Assembly: GCF_001619985.1 (NCBI RefSeq) | Contig: NW_017264200.1 | Span: 434,001 to 498,000, forward strand | Reading direction: 5' to 3' | DNA from: Xylona heveae TC161 | Lineage: Eukaryota > Ascomycota > Xylonomycetes > Xylonales > Xylonaceae | Length of the DNA: 64,000 nucleotides | Shown here: in pieces, positions 55,225-64,000 of the stretch | How positions within the stretch are numbered: the stretch's first letter is position 1 | Layout of the letters: every line of letters starts with the position of its first letter | The notes under the pieces: model-generated | What the model was told of the DNA's origin: nothing | The model's database searches: none | The model's input: the letters and a program-made list of their open reading frames with translations, nothing else | Translations under genes and position numbers: made by a program

Positions 55225-55702
55225 TTTTGCTCGATGAGGCCTCTATGAGTCCCCGTGTCGTTGATGCACACGCAAATCAAAGTCAAGTTGTAAATTGGAT
55301 TGTCTTTTAGGAATATTTGGGCCACCGTATTAAGCGTACCTCGGTAGCAAGCCAGCCGACGCGACCCCTGGGCCCCAGGCTTCAGCAGCAACGCAGAAAT
55401 AAACTGGGGAACACAGCCCAAAAGCTTGTCCGGTTGGTGAGGGGAACCAAATACGCCGAGATGCAGCTCCCCCATGTGGTTTGTATCTTCGGCTCAGCGG
55501 CCAAAGGTTCCTGGCAGGGTTGAAGCTGCGCATTATCCCGGAAAATTTGCGCCGATTGCATGAGAAACGTCTGGGGCCCGATCTGATTGCCATTACCATA
55601 GCGCTGCATGGATTTACGTTCCACGGCCTCATCATGAGAGGCCTTGGACTTCAATCTAAAACGCTATAGATTTTCTTTGTGGACCCCGAGGTCGTATACG
55701 GA
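55225..55702. other. bidirectional promoter, bL9m / ubiquitin hydrolase
   Basis: 478 bp between divergent genes. An open stretch on the + strand up to 55669 reads LKLRIIPENLRRLHEKRLG and LIAITIALHGFTFHGLIMRG and looks more protein-like than chance; it ends 33 bp before the hydrolase ATG in another frame and has no ATG of its own near its start. It might be an alternative N-terminal exon of the downstream gene, or chance. Confidence 0.45.
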
Positions 55703-57469
55703 ATGCCCGATAAACCACTTACTGTAGCTGCGTATGCTGCCGGAGCATCTTTGGCTGCAGCAACCCTAGTATACGTTTTTGGACCGACCTTCTTCATCGA
55801 TGGAGACCTCGATGACTCCGGCAGCTCACGCAAGAAAGGCGTCGTTGGCCTCTATAACCCAGCAAACGACTGCTTCATCAACTCTGTTTTGCAAACCCTG
55901 GCCGGACTAGCAGATCTTCGAATTTATCTGATACGAGAGATACACCGGAGGAAGCTCGATGGGAATATTGTCTACAGAGTTGACTCAGAAGGTCAGAATA
56001 AGAGCCGAATTGAAAGACGGAAGCAAGAAAGCTTGCTGCAGGGAGTAGTCACTTCGGCGCTGAAAGAAGTCCTGGATAATTTAAATGAAAGACCATTATA
56101 TAAGAAGACAATTTCGGCGGGCACTTTCATTTCGGCCTTGGAGCAAGCGTTCGACTCCAGGATCAGCCGCCAACAGCAGGATGCTCAAGAGTTCCTGCAA
56201 GTAGTAGCGGAACGATTGAGTGACGAATACCATGCCGGTCGAGCTGCGCGAGCAAGGGTCCGTACCCTGATCGAAAAAGGCGCTTCCCAGCATGATGACG
56301 ACGAAAAAGCTTTCCCGGAAGCGGAGAAAGATCCGCAGAGACTGGGTGAAGAGGTGGTTGAGGACGAAGAAGGCTTTCCCTTGGAGGGCTGCCTTGAATC
56401 ACAAATTGAATGCCTTACATGTCACTTTCAGCCCAAACCGAGCAAATCGACTTTCGTCACGCTGACGCTTCATGTTCCCATGAAAAGTTCGACTTCATTG
56501 GACGAGTGCTTTGATAGTCTCTTCAAAACGGAGTATATTGAGGATTTCAAGTGTGAAAAATGTCGCCTTCAACATGCCTTTGATTGTTTAGCTCGGAACG
56601 CTGCAAGCGCCACAGGTACCGCGCGGGAGGCCATGGAGCAGGATATGAATAAGCTTGAGCGAGCTATTCAAGAGGATCCGGAAATTCCTCCGGAGGGGGT
56701 GATTCTGCCTGATGCCAAATACGCCCCCAAGAGGCGTATTGCTCGACATACCAGGATTGTCGCATTTCCAAAAATTATGGCTATACACCTCTCGCGATCT
56801 ATTTTCGATCCGATGAGCGTCTCGACCAAGAATGCTGCAAAAGTCACCTTTCCTGAGCGACTGCCAATAGGAAGTCTTTTGAGAAGCAAGAAATATACGC
56901 TGCTTGGAATGATTACGCACAAGGGTAGTCATAATAGCGGGCACTATGAGTCTTTTCGAAGGCAGACAATGGTGACTCCATTTTCGACACCTCTTGGTCA
57001 CAATCCGAGCGGGCCGTATAGTCCACTTCCCACCCCTGCCCAGTCCAGACCCATCAGTCCTCACTCTGTTGACCAGAGGAAGAGCTTGCAAGAACAGAAT
57101 CCGGAGTCTAGTGCTGAGCTCGAAAATAATCAGCATAGTCGGTCATCCCCGTTGTCGTCAGCTTCTCAGTCCTCAATACCTTCCTCTTTAGATTCACCTT
57201 CTGGACATTCTAGGAAGAAGAGATCAATTTCATCCTCCAGGAATCGAATCTCACGCGTTGCGCGAAATTCGATGGAATCTGCGAGGTCGTCTTCTAGAAA
57301 AACCGTTAAGCCTGAAGAGTCACGCTTAAAAAAGAAGAAGAAAACGAGCGACAGATGGTGGAGAATCAGCGATGACAAGGTCAAGGAAGGCAAGACAAGA
57401 GATGTCTTGAGTATGCAAAAGGAAGTATATATGCTTTTTTATGAAATTGAAAGGGACGATGACACATGA
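55703..57469 (+). CDS. ubiquitin-specific protease, membrane-anchored (Ubp1/USP30-like)
   Basis: Cysteine protease removing ubiquitin. Intronless, 588 aa. An N-terminal hydrophobic segment (about 8-30, LTVAAYAAGASLAAATLVYVF) should anchor it in a membrane, as in yeast Ubp1 and mammalian USP30. Cys box: GLYNPANDCFINSVLQTL with catalytic Cys57; QQQDAQEFLQ is the conserved second block. Two CxxC pairs (IECLTCHF and FKCEKCRLQ) form the usual zinc finger. His box: YTLLGMITHKGSHNSGHYESF, then WWRISDDKV and EVYMLFYEIE near the C-terminus. A Ser-rich, Lys/Arg-rich insertion of about 130 residues separates the His box from WWRISDD, as in filamentous-fungal Ubp16-annotated proteins. The ATG at 55703 starts MPDKPLTV; an in-frame GTG lies 24 nt upstream. 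Confidence 0.93.
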   Translation: MPDKPLTVAAYAAGASLAAATLVYVFGPTFFIDGDLDDSGSSRKKGVVGLYNPANDCFINSVLQTLAGLADLRIYLIREIHRRKLDGNIVYRVDSEGQNKSRIERRKQESLLQGVVTSALKEVLDNLNERPLYKKTISAGTFISALEQAFDSRISRQQQDAQEFLQVVAERLSDEYHAGRAARARVRTLIEKGASQHDDDEKAFPEAEKDPQRLGEEVVEDEEGFPLEGCLESQIECLTCHFQPKPSKSTFVTLTLHVPMKSSTSLDECFDSLFKTEYIEDFKCEKCRLQHAFDCLARNAASATGTAREAMEQDMNKLERAIQEDPEIPPEGVILPDAKYAPKRRIARHTRIVAFPKIMAIHLSRSIFDPMSVSTKNAAKVTFPERLPIGSLLRSKKYTLLGMITHKGSHNSGHYESFRRQTMVTPFSTPLGHNPSGPYSPLPTPAQSRPISPHSVDQRKSLQEQNPESSAELENNQHSRSSPLSSASQSSIPSSLDSPSGHSRKKRSISSSRNRISRVARNSMESARSSSRKTVKPEESRLKKKKKTSDRWWRISDDKVKEGKTRDVLSMQKEVYMLFYEIERDDDT

Positions 57470-57858
57470 ACGCTATGGTGGAGTCTGAATTTCTCCCTCT
57501 TATACCAATGCGCCGTTCGCAACTCACGTATCCTCTCTCTTTTCCTTGATTCACTTTTTGATCCAGGGGCACATGCATTTTTGAGGACTGGCATGCACGC
57601 CATGCATAGTTAGGTAGATATTGTGCCAGTATATATAGAGGAATCTCGCCCGGCAAAGCAGAAGTTCATGAGACCCTGATCATATATTTAGTACAGCTGG
57701 CATGACTTAGAGCATGCAAATTTGAAAATAACGGTCCGTGCATTAGGAGTCATGGTATTATCTCGGTACTATCGATTGGGAAATCCGGATTGGTCGACCC
57801 AAAGAACGAGATAATTTGCCGTAAGCATAAGATTCCGATAGAGTCCAGCGTAGATAAT
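57470..57858. other. convergent 3' region
   Basis: 389 bp between the ubiquitin hydrolase (+) and the two-TM protein (-). AT-rich, nothing else seen. Confidence 0.5.
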
Positions 57859-58986
57859 CTATTTCGATTTTTCGAATCCAGGCACCCCTTCTAGCCCTCC
57901 TATGCTGCGGGTGAATTCTTCAAAGTCGACTCCTTGGGACTCGAATAGTGCCTTTGCTTTGACCATTGCTGCTGTTTGTCTTTCAGGCGTGAAGCCTCCA
58001 GGCTGAGAGCTTTCGTACTGAATGATCTCGATCCATCTAAAGAATAGATTCTCCTTCCCCATGAGGGTCAATTGGTCCTAGCGCACGACGTTTAAATTAG
58101 AATCTCCGCATGCCCTAGCTTAACCAATGCCGTCGTATCTGTTCCTACTTACCTTGAATGCAATAAGCTTTCCTCTGGCTTCTTCCTCTGAGCCCTCGTC
58201 AAGCTTATGAACGTTCCAAGCCAACCAGCCGATTTTCGGTGTATGCATGAACACCGTTTTCTGAAAATCTTCCATGTCCAGCTCCTTCATATCAACCAAA
58301 TCCGTCGCTGTGATCATAGCTCCATAATCCAGATCCCAATTCTTGTCCAGTAACATCAGACTCGTACGGCCCTCCATCCAGCGACGGTCAATTGCCGGCA
58401 GAATGCGCTTCTCCATTAAAACATCGCTGACAACGGAAGGATCATTCGCGTTGGCAGCTTTCTTCCTCTCTTCCCTGTCCCATCGACGTGAAGTACGCAC
58501 GACAACCTCTTGGTCCTGAAAACCCACTCTTCTGCGCCAGGCCACGGCGCTGGCGGGCCGGGCGAAGAAGAAGGATAGCGGCCACGGTAGAATAAATCTT
58601 AATAAGGCAAAGTCGATAAAAAAGGTCACGGATCGTCGGAGGAGAGCTCGACTAAGTTCCGGCCAGCTCGCGGCGCTTGGGTTGAGTTTGTTGTTGTCCT
58701 TTATGATGGCTGCGTAAACGGGATAAACGGAGACAATTCGCCATATGAGGACAGCGATAATGGCAACGTTCATGAGCACGGGAACAGAGAAAGCCTTGCG
58801 CTTGAACTTCCATGGCAGGTTCTCGACGTGGGTAATGTAGAACTTGGACGGATCGAGTGTGTCGAGGAAAGGCGTCAGCTTGGCCGGAGCTTCAGAGAAG
58901 GGATCAATAGACTGGACTTTGGAGCCTGCGTTGGCATTTTGCTTGGAATTGACCGAGGACTTCAAGGCCCGTTTTGAAATGGGCAT
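57859..58986 (-). CDS. uncharacterised two-transmembrane protein
   Basis: Exons 58986-58153 and 58077-57859; 350 aa. I do not recognise a named family. The first in-frame ATG gives MPISKRALKSSVNSK. Two hydrophobic segments are visible: about 68-95 (VPVLMNVAIIAVLIWRIVSV) and about 117-142 (SVTFFIDFALLRFILPWPLS), the second bordered by Arg/Lys. The long C-terminal part is soluble and charged: WRRRVGFQDQEVVVRTSRRW, LDKNWDLDYGAMITATDLVD, then exon 2 with QLTLMGKENLFFRWIEIIQYE and a helical tail. Topology with a short N-terminus and a large cytosolic C-terminal domain is likely. The orderly sequence, with few low-complexity stretches, suggests a conserved fungal membrane protein. Location (ER or mitochondrial membrane) cannot be told. 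Confidence 0.85.
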
Positions 58987-59862
58987 TGTTGCGGATTCAG
59001 CGCCTTTGGCGGGGTGGCTGCAGTGAAGCTTCGCTGGCAGCGCTCTGTTCTTGTTGACCAAACCGAATCACCCTCGCATATTATTATAAGGCTACGATGA
59101 CGACACACTTGCCCCTGAGCTTTTGGAAAAGCTCTCGCACCACTGGCGATTTCTGAAATGTGGACTTTTCGAAGGGGAAAAAAATAGATATTTAAGTAGT
59201 CTTGGTGAAGTCAAACATAAAATGGATTGTTTTAATCGATTTTGAATAGAAATATTCACGTTAACTGATCCTCGGCGATATTGAGAGAAGAAAGTCGGAT
59301 GAGTAAACACCATGCAACAGATGGAAATACCTAGGTCACAACACATACACCGTATCATTAACAAGGCTATCTCTGCACGTCTCAGTCCCTTTTTGAATTG
59401 GTTACGCAAAATGTTTTACTATAATACATCGCTCCATTGACTTCAGATAGCAGTGATTTGCCCCCGGCAAAGCCCGTCTGCCTTGCTTTTTTTGACGTCT
59501 GTAAGACGATCCGAGATGGAAAGAATCAAAGTTGTGTACAGAAAGCCATGAAACAAGAAAGAAAATTTTTTTGTCGTTTCCACCCTGGCTTCCTCTCATT
59601 TTCGCATAAAACAGTCCGCAACTAAGCGTTTGGAAATAAAGAGACGGAAAAGAAGAAATGAAAAGTGAAAAGAAAACAAGAGTAGACAAGACCCACGAGA
59701 AAACGCGTAGAGAGGTGTAACCCAGAGTAAAACAATGACCCTGTGAATCCCATGTCCAGTCCAATTAAAGGCTTAGAACCGAGATGAAAGCAGCTCGACA
59801 GTGAATCGAAATGACTAGGAAATTTTCAAGACATGTTCCTAAGAACCGTATCTAGAATGGAA
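58987..59862. other. intergenic, promoter of two-TM protein and def1 3' region
   Basis: 876 bp without gene. A-rich stretches (59,620-59,690) on the def1 side. No other structure noticed. Confidence 0.5.
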
Positions 59863-62800
59863 TTAATGGCCGTAGTTGCCTCCCCAACCGCCTCGGCCAC
59901 TGTTTCCATAGTAGTTACCAAATCCGGCACCATAAGCACCATAGCCAGTGGCTCCGTGACTTTGACCAGCGCCCTGGTGGCCGCCAAGTCCACCGAGGCC
60001 ACCGTACTGGCCACCCTGGCTGCCATGGATATTATGGTTCAAGTGACTTGGGTATCCACCAAAAGCGTGTTGGCTCTGCTGCGACTGAGGCAGGGGGAAT
60101 GCAGACTGCGTAGGCTGAGTAGGGGTATGAGCTGTTGCGGATCCAGGTCGACCGGGCTGGGTCAACGATGGGCTAGGACCGCCAGTGGCCTTGGATTCTC
60201 CAAAAGGCTTCAATGGCTCATCGGCACTCTGTTGTACATTTTGCTGACCAATGGTTTGAGTCTGTGCAGGAAAGCCTGCGCCGGAACGACCAAATACATC
60301 TGGCACAGATCCAAATGCACCAGTGCTGCCAGAGAGAGGTTGCGCCTGCGAGGCCTGGGATGAGCCAGTACGGCCATAATCGCCTAAGCCACCAATGCTG
60401 GTATCTCTGCCCTGCAAAGATGGCTGGCCAAAACCTCCGAGATTTGCGGGGGATGAAGAATGCTCATAAGAGGTCTGAGGGGACATTCCATATGCGCTAT
60501 GCGGCTGGCCATACATGGCACTCTTGGTGCCAAAAGGAGCACCGTAGTGACCACCATAACCAAACTGTTCGAATGTTAGCGAAAGATATTTCTTTCTTTG
60601 CAACCAGTGACAACAAAAGCACACTGGACACCTACCTGGTTGAGATACGCAGCATAGTAAGGGCTTGAGTAGTAAGGATGACCATAGGGATAACCAGCGG
60701 TATGGGCGGCAGCCTGCGCATGAGGCTGGGCAGCGATGTGCTGAGCTTGCTGAGTGGGCAGAGCAGGTTGGGCGGTGACGGGGAGACTAGGGTTGGGGGT
60801 CGTATGACCACTGGTCTGCGTCTCCGCCGGCTGGCCATAACGGGACTGCGGCTGCTGAGTTTGACCGGCGAGGTACTGAGGAGTGGTATCGGCAGGGCCA
60901 AGGCCAAACCCACTTCCAGAACGCTGCTGAGTGGATGATGCGTCTTGCTGCGCCTGAGGAGCCTGTTGACCATAAGCAGCATTATAATAGTTCTGATAGG
61001 CATTGCGTTGGTGGTCGGTAGTATAGTAAGCCGAATAGTCGCCGGGAGCAGACGAGAAACCTCCAAGAGTGGTGGGGGCAGGTTGGTGAGGCTGAGCCTG
61101 AGGTTGAGTGTGGACAGGGTAGGCATCGTACTGGGTCTGAGTAGAGTGCTGTCCAAAAGGATCGTAAGGCTTCTGGACAGGCGCAGCGGGTTCCTGCGGC
61201 ACCGGAGGCTGTCCAAATCTGTTGAAGGCTTGGCCACCCTGGGACCCTTGCTGAGTCATGGTCTGAGCAGCCAGGGGAACTTGAGGAGATTGGTGAGGCT
61301 GGCTGACAGGAGGAAGGCCAGGAGCAGGCCTGGAGGTCTGCGGGAGCTCGTGAGGAGCTTGCTCAGTAGTTTGCTGCTTGGGAGCGGGGGGAAGGGAAGT
61401 AACAGGATGGGCAACGGGCGAATGTTGAGGCGGTTGCGCGCGGGTTTCGGCCTCCTCTCTATCCTCATCAACATCAAGCTCGTCGACCGAGCCGTTCAGA
61501 CCAAGGCTGCCAAATTGGACAGCAGCACGGTCAACGGCGTGGTTACCAGGCATGACAACAGCTTCCTGCTGCTCGGCGACGCGTCGCTGAAAGCTTGAGG
61601 TTCGGGGAGTTGCAGTAGCCTTGAGAGCGCTCGTAGCAAAACCGCCCAGCGGTAGACGAGCACTAGGCTGTTGAGAAGCGGTGGCCGGAGTGACGCTTCC
61701 AATTGCACTACGGAGATCGACAGAGCTGGCAGCAGTACTAGCCGCGGTTGCGGTAGGGGCAGGAGCAGAGACATCTTGAACTTGCTCGAGGTTGGTCTCG
61801 GTCAATTGAAGCTTGGAAGGCTCAATATTGGGGGTCGGCTCTGGCTGCGGAGGCTCCGAAGGTGCCAGACCCGAGGTGCCAGTGGGTACAGGCTCCGCTG
61901 GCTGCGAAGGCTCATTCTGTGGCTGAGTTTGTTGCAAAGGCCTTTCGGGAGCTTCGGCAGGCTTTTCAGTTGGCTCCGCAGCTGCCGGAGGTTCCGGCGC
62001 TGTTTCCTTTGGCGCAGGTGCAGGTTGCGTCTTCAGAGGAGCTTGCGCGGGGGCGGGTGGTGCAGGTTTCGCAAACAATGTGCTGGCCCAACTCTTTTTA
62101 GGAGGCTCAGCGACCTTCTGTGCTTCTAGACCAGCTGGGGCACCGCTAGCAGAGACGGCGGCCTGCTCCTTGCCAGTACCTGCTGACCCTGGTTTTGCCG
62201 TTGTAACGTCCCAAGCGGATGCTTCTTCGGTGGGAATAGAAAGCTTAGAGCTATCATTGATCGATTCAATTGCGTCCTTTTTATTCGCGGGGTGACGGAT
62301 GCCATTAGGAGGTGCGGCCGAACCTCCGCGTCCAGCTCTCGAAACGCCCCGTCCACGCTCTGCAGGACGACCGCGTCCGCCACGGCTGCCTTCGAAACCC
62401 CCTCTGCCGCGCGAGCCTCGAGTCGATGGAATTGCTTCATTGGTGGGGGTAATCTCCTCCTTGGGCTTGGATTGAGTCTTATCCTTAGACTTCTTGCCGA
62501 CTTTCTCCCATGCCGATACACCTGAAGAAAATAGAGTTAGTCGAGAAAGCCTTCATTGCGAAAATAGGTTGTAGTCAGTTTCAGAATGACTTGAGTTGAG
62601 ATACCTTTCATAACAAGCTCAATCGTAGCTTCGGGATCCCATTCCTTGCCGCTCTGCGGCTCTCCATAAGTCTCTTGCAATGCGAAGACGATCAAGCCAT
62701 CTGCTTCATTGGGGAACATCTCTTTCATGGTGGTAAACTTTGTGGAGTACTGCTTCTTTAGCAGCTCTGTCTCAGCATCGAGGTCGTCTAATTCAGGCTG

Positions 62801-62935
62801 CGCATTATCGGCCTTTTCTCCATTTAGATGGCGACTGCTGCCGCGGATGCCGCCTCGCGATCCAAAACCACCCCGGCCACCTCTGGCAGAGCTCCTGCCA
62901 CGTGGAGCGGCTTGCCTTGATTGCACGTCAGGCAT
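59863..62935 (-). CDS. def1: Def1, RNA polymerase II degradation factor
   Basis: Ubiquitin-binding factor that promotes ubiquitylation and degradation of stalled RNA polymerase II. Exons: 62935-62605, 62521-60636, 60564-59863; 972 aa. N-terminal Arg/Gly-rich segment (RGRSSARGGRGGFGSRGG) then a CUE domain at about 55-100 (LLKKQYSTKFTTMKEMFPN, GLIVFALQETYG). A second RGG-rich patch follows. The bulk is Pro/Gln/Ala-rich and disordered, with many PAPAQ, QPQ and YGQP stretches, matching the Gln-rich body of yeast Def1 that is proteolytically removed to let it enter the nucleus. The C-terminus is Gly/Tyr-rich (GGYGAYGAGFGNYYGN-like, ending GGNYGH). Exon 3 resumes after NQ with FGYGGHYGAP. Assignment rests on the CUE domain plus overall architecture. 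Confidence 0.88.
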
Positions 62936-63856
62936 TATGATTCAATTGAGAAGATGTAAAAAAGGGAACACAGGACAGCGCGATTCGAAGATAAGAGCGA
63001 TGAATAAGTCGCGGATGACGACTAATCGGAGAAAGTAGAGAAAGATCGTGGGGGGCGGGAGTTCGACGAGAGGTACGAGTTGTAAAGATTCGATTAACGC
63101 CAGGAATATGGGTGAAGAACAAAAGGCGTCGTCCCAATCAGAAAGCAAAATAGCCTCCTATAGGGAAGACGATAGACAAGAGGGAAACGTTTCAGCCTTC
63201 TGCCACAGAAGGAAGAGGGATTTTGCTGGGGAGGATTGATGATCTGAAGGGAATGAGTTTAGAGTTAAGTTAGAGCGAAGGTTCGATCAGTGTGTGGTCG
63301 TGCAATCGAAAGCTGCACCGAATGCAAAAGCGACTCGGGGAGGCTGCAGAGGCCGTCATAGCAATAGCGAAAGACATGGAAATGTGACAGTGAGGAAGTG
63401 TACTGAATACGGCTCAAATACCACAAAGAAAGAACGAAAAAGGAGGTATCGAGTACCTTTATTGCTGCAAAAATTCGTTCATTGCCTTCCTCGAGATATA
63501 CGGTATTCGAGAGCGACTGGATAGGCAAGCCGGATGCCAGTCACGAGCTCACTCCACCATCTTCACTGTCATCGTCATCATCAATGACAAAATAAAGATT
63601 CCACCACTCCTACTGATCATTCACAAGCAAGTCAGCAATTTATTCACAACTATTTCAGATGCTGGGAAAATCATATAGTTGAAGCAACAATATCTCTGTT
63701 ACGAGACCGTACTGCCCAGGACAGCTACACCTCCTCCTTCCCTTCGCAACGGGCTATACGTTTGCAAGATCGAGGGTGGCTGAGGCTCAGGTGGACTGAG
63801 TTCAAGACACATCGATACAATTCGCATTCGAGCTTCCGCCATCGCTCCTCTAAATC
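62936..63856. other. divergent promoter region, def1 / downstream gene
   Basis: About 920 bp. Several short open stretches on both strands overlap each other; none shows family character. Likely holds the def1 promoter with a leader intron possible, and the promoter of the + strand gene at the window end. Confidence 0.45.
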
Positions 63857-64000
63857 ATGAAGCCTTCAACGATCCTAAATCTGCGCTCACTTGCCGCTAA
63901 AATAAACCCTCCTCTTCCGCTGAATCCGCGAGAGTCACAACAACTTCTTACTCTGCTCACATCCTCTTTTCGGCAGCAGCTTAATCGCGAGCATCCTCCG
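63857..64000 (+). CDS. 5' end of a gene running off the window
   Basis: The frame is open from ATG to the last base (48 codons): starts MKPSTILNLRSLAAKINPP, continues LPLNPRESQQLLTLLTSSF and ends ...NREHPP. The basic, Leu/Ser-rich start would suit a mitochondrial presequence; the PRESQQLLTLLTSSFR segment looks like the start of a conserved fungal protein, but I cannot name it. Partial, so neither length nor domain content is known. Confidence 0.65.
   Translation, partial: MKPSTILNLRSLAAKINPPLPLNPRESQQLLTLLTSSFRQQLNREHPP

Noticed and set aside
60632-61237. Long alternative-frame open stretches on both strands inside def1
   Set aside because: They are shadows of a Pro/Gln/Ala-rich coding repeat; the def1 frame alone connects the CUE domain to the C-terminus across two introns.

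Overview
This is nuclear DNA from a filamentous ascomycete (Pezizomycotina), most likely a eurotiomycete. The evidence is a dense set of genes on both strands, short spliceosomal introns of about 45-130 nt with GT-AG ends, an HDEL-ending BiP, Pol III tRNA genes, and filamentous-fungal versions of Ste20, Hse1, Vps27, Hbs1, Lsb5, Kes1, Csc1, Def1, class II aldolase and mitochondrial bL9. No species name can be supported from the sequence alone. I built gene models by hand from the reading frames. For every multi-exon model the summed exon length is a multiple of three and every junction uses GT-AG.

Layout. 1-21 kb: a long pyrimidine-rich leader region, ste20/PAK kinase (+), hse1 (+), cytochrome b5 (-), a 1,758-residue ankyrin protein with a nucleotidyltransferase-like N-terminus (+), and hbs1 (-). 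21-31.5 kb: vps27 (-), followed by a more accessory-looking stretch with a secreted SGNH hydrolase (-), an unresolved coding-like patch, an F-box protein (-), fragments of a decayed gene (-) and a SAM methyltransferase (-). 31.5-46 kb: a serine-rich Nif1-like protein (+), capping protein alpha (+), BiP (+), lsb5 (-), two identical tRNA-Asn genes (-), kes1/OSBP (+), and a block of simple repeats. 46-64 kb: a CSC1/OSCA-type channel (-), class II fructose-bisphosphate aldolase (-), mitochondrial bL9 (-), a membrane-anchored ubiquitin hydrolase (+), an uncharacterised two-TM protein (-), def1 (-), and the 5' end of a further gene (+) that runs off the window.

Functional links. Both ESCRT-0 subunits (Hse1 and Vps27) are present about 13 kb apart. 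A third VHS-domain protein (Lsb5) lies 16 kb further on, and capping protein and Ste20 add to an endocytosis/actin theme. Hbs1, Def1 and the ubiquitin hydrolase concern quality control of ribosomes, RNA polymerase II and ubiquitinated proteins. BiP is the ER Hsp70.

The least conventional gene is the ankyrin giant with its NTase-like head. No mobile element, CRISPR array or biosynthetic gene cluster could be supported.
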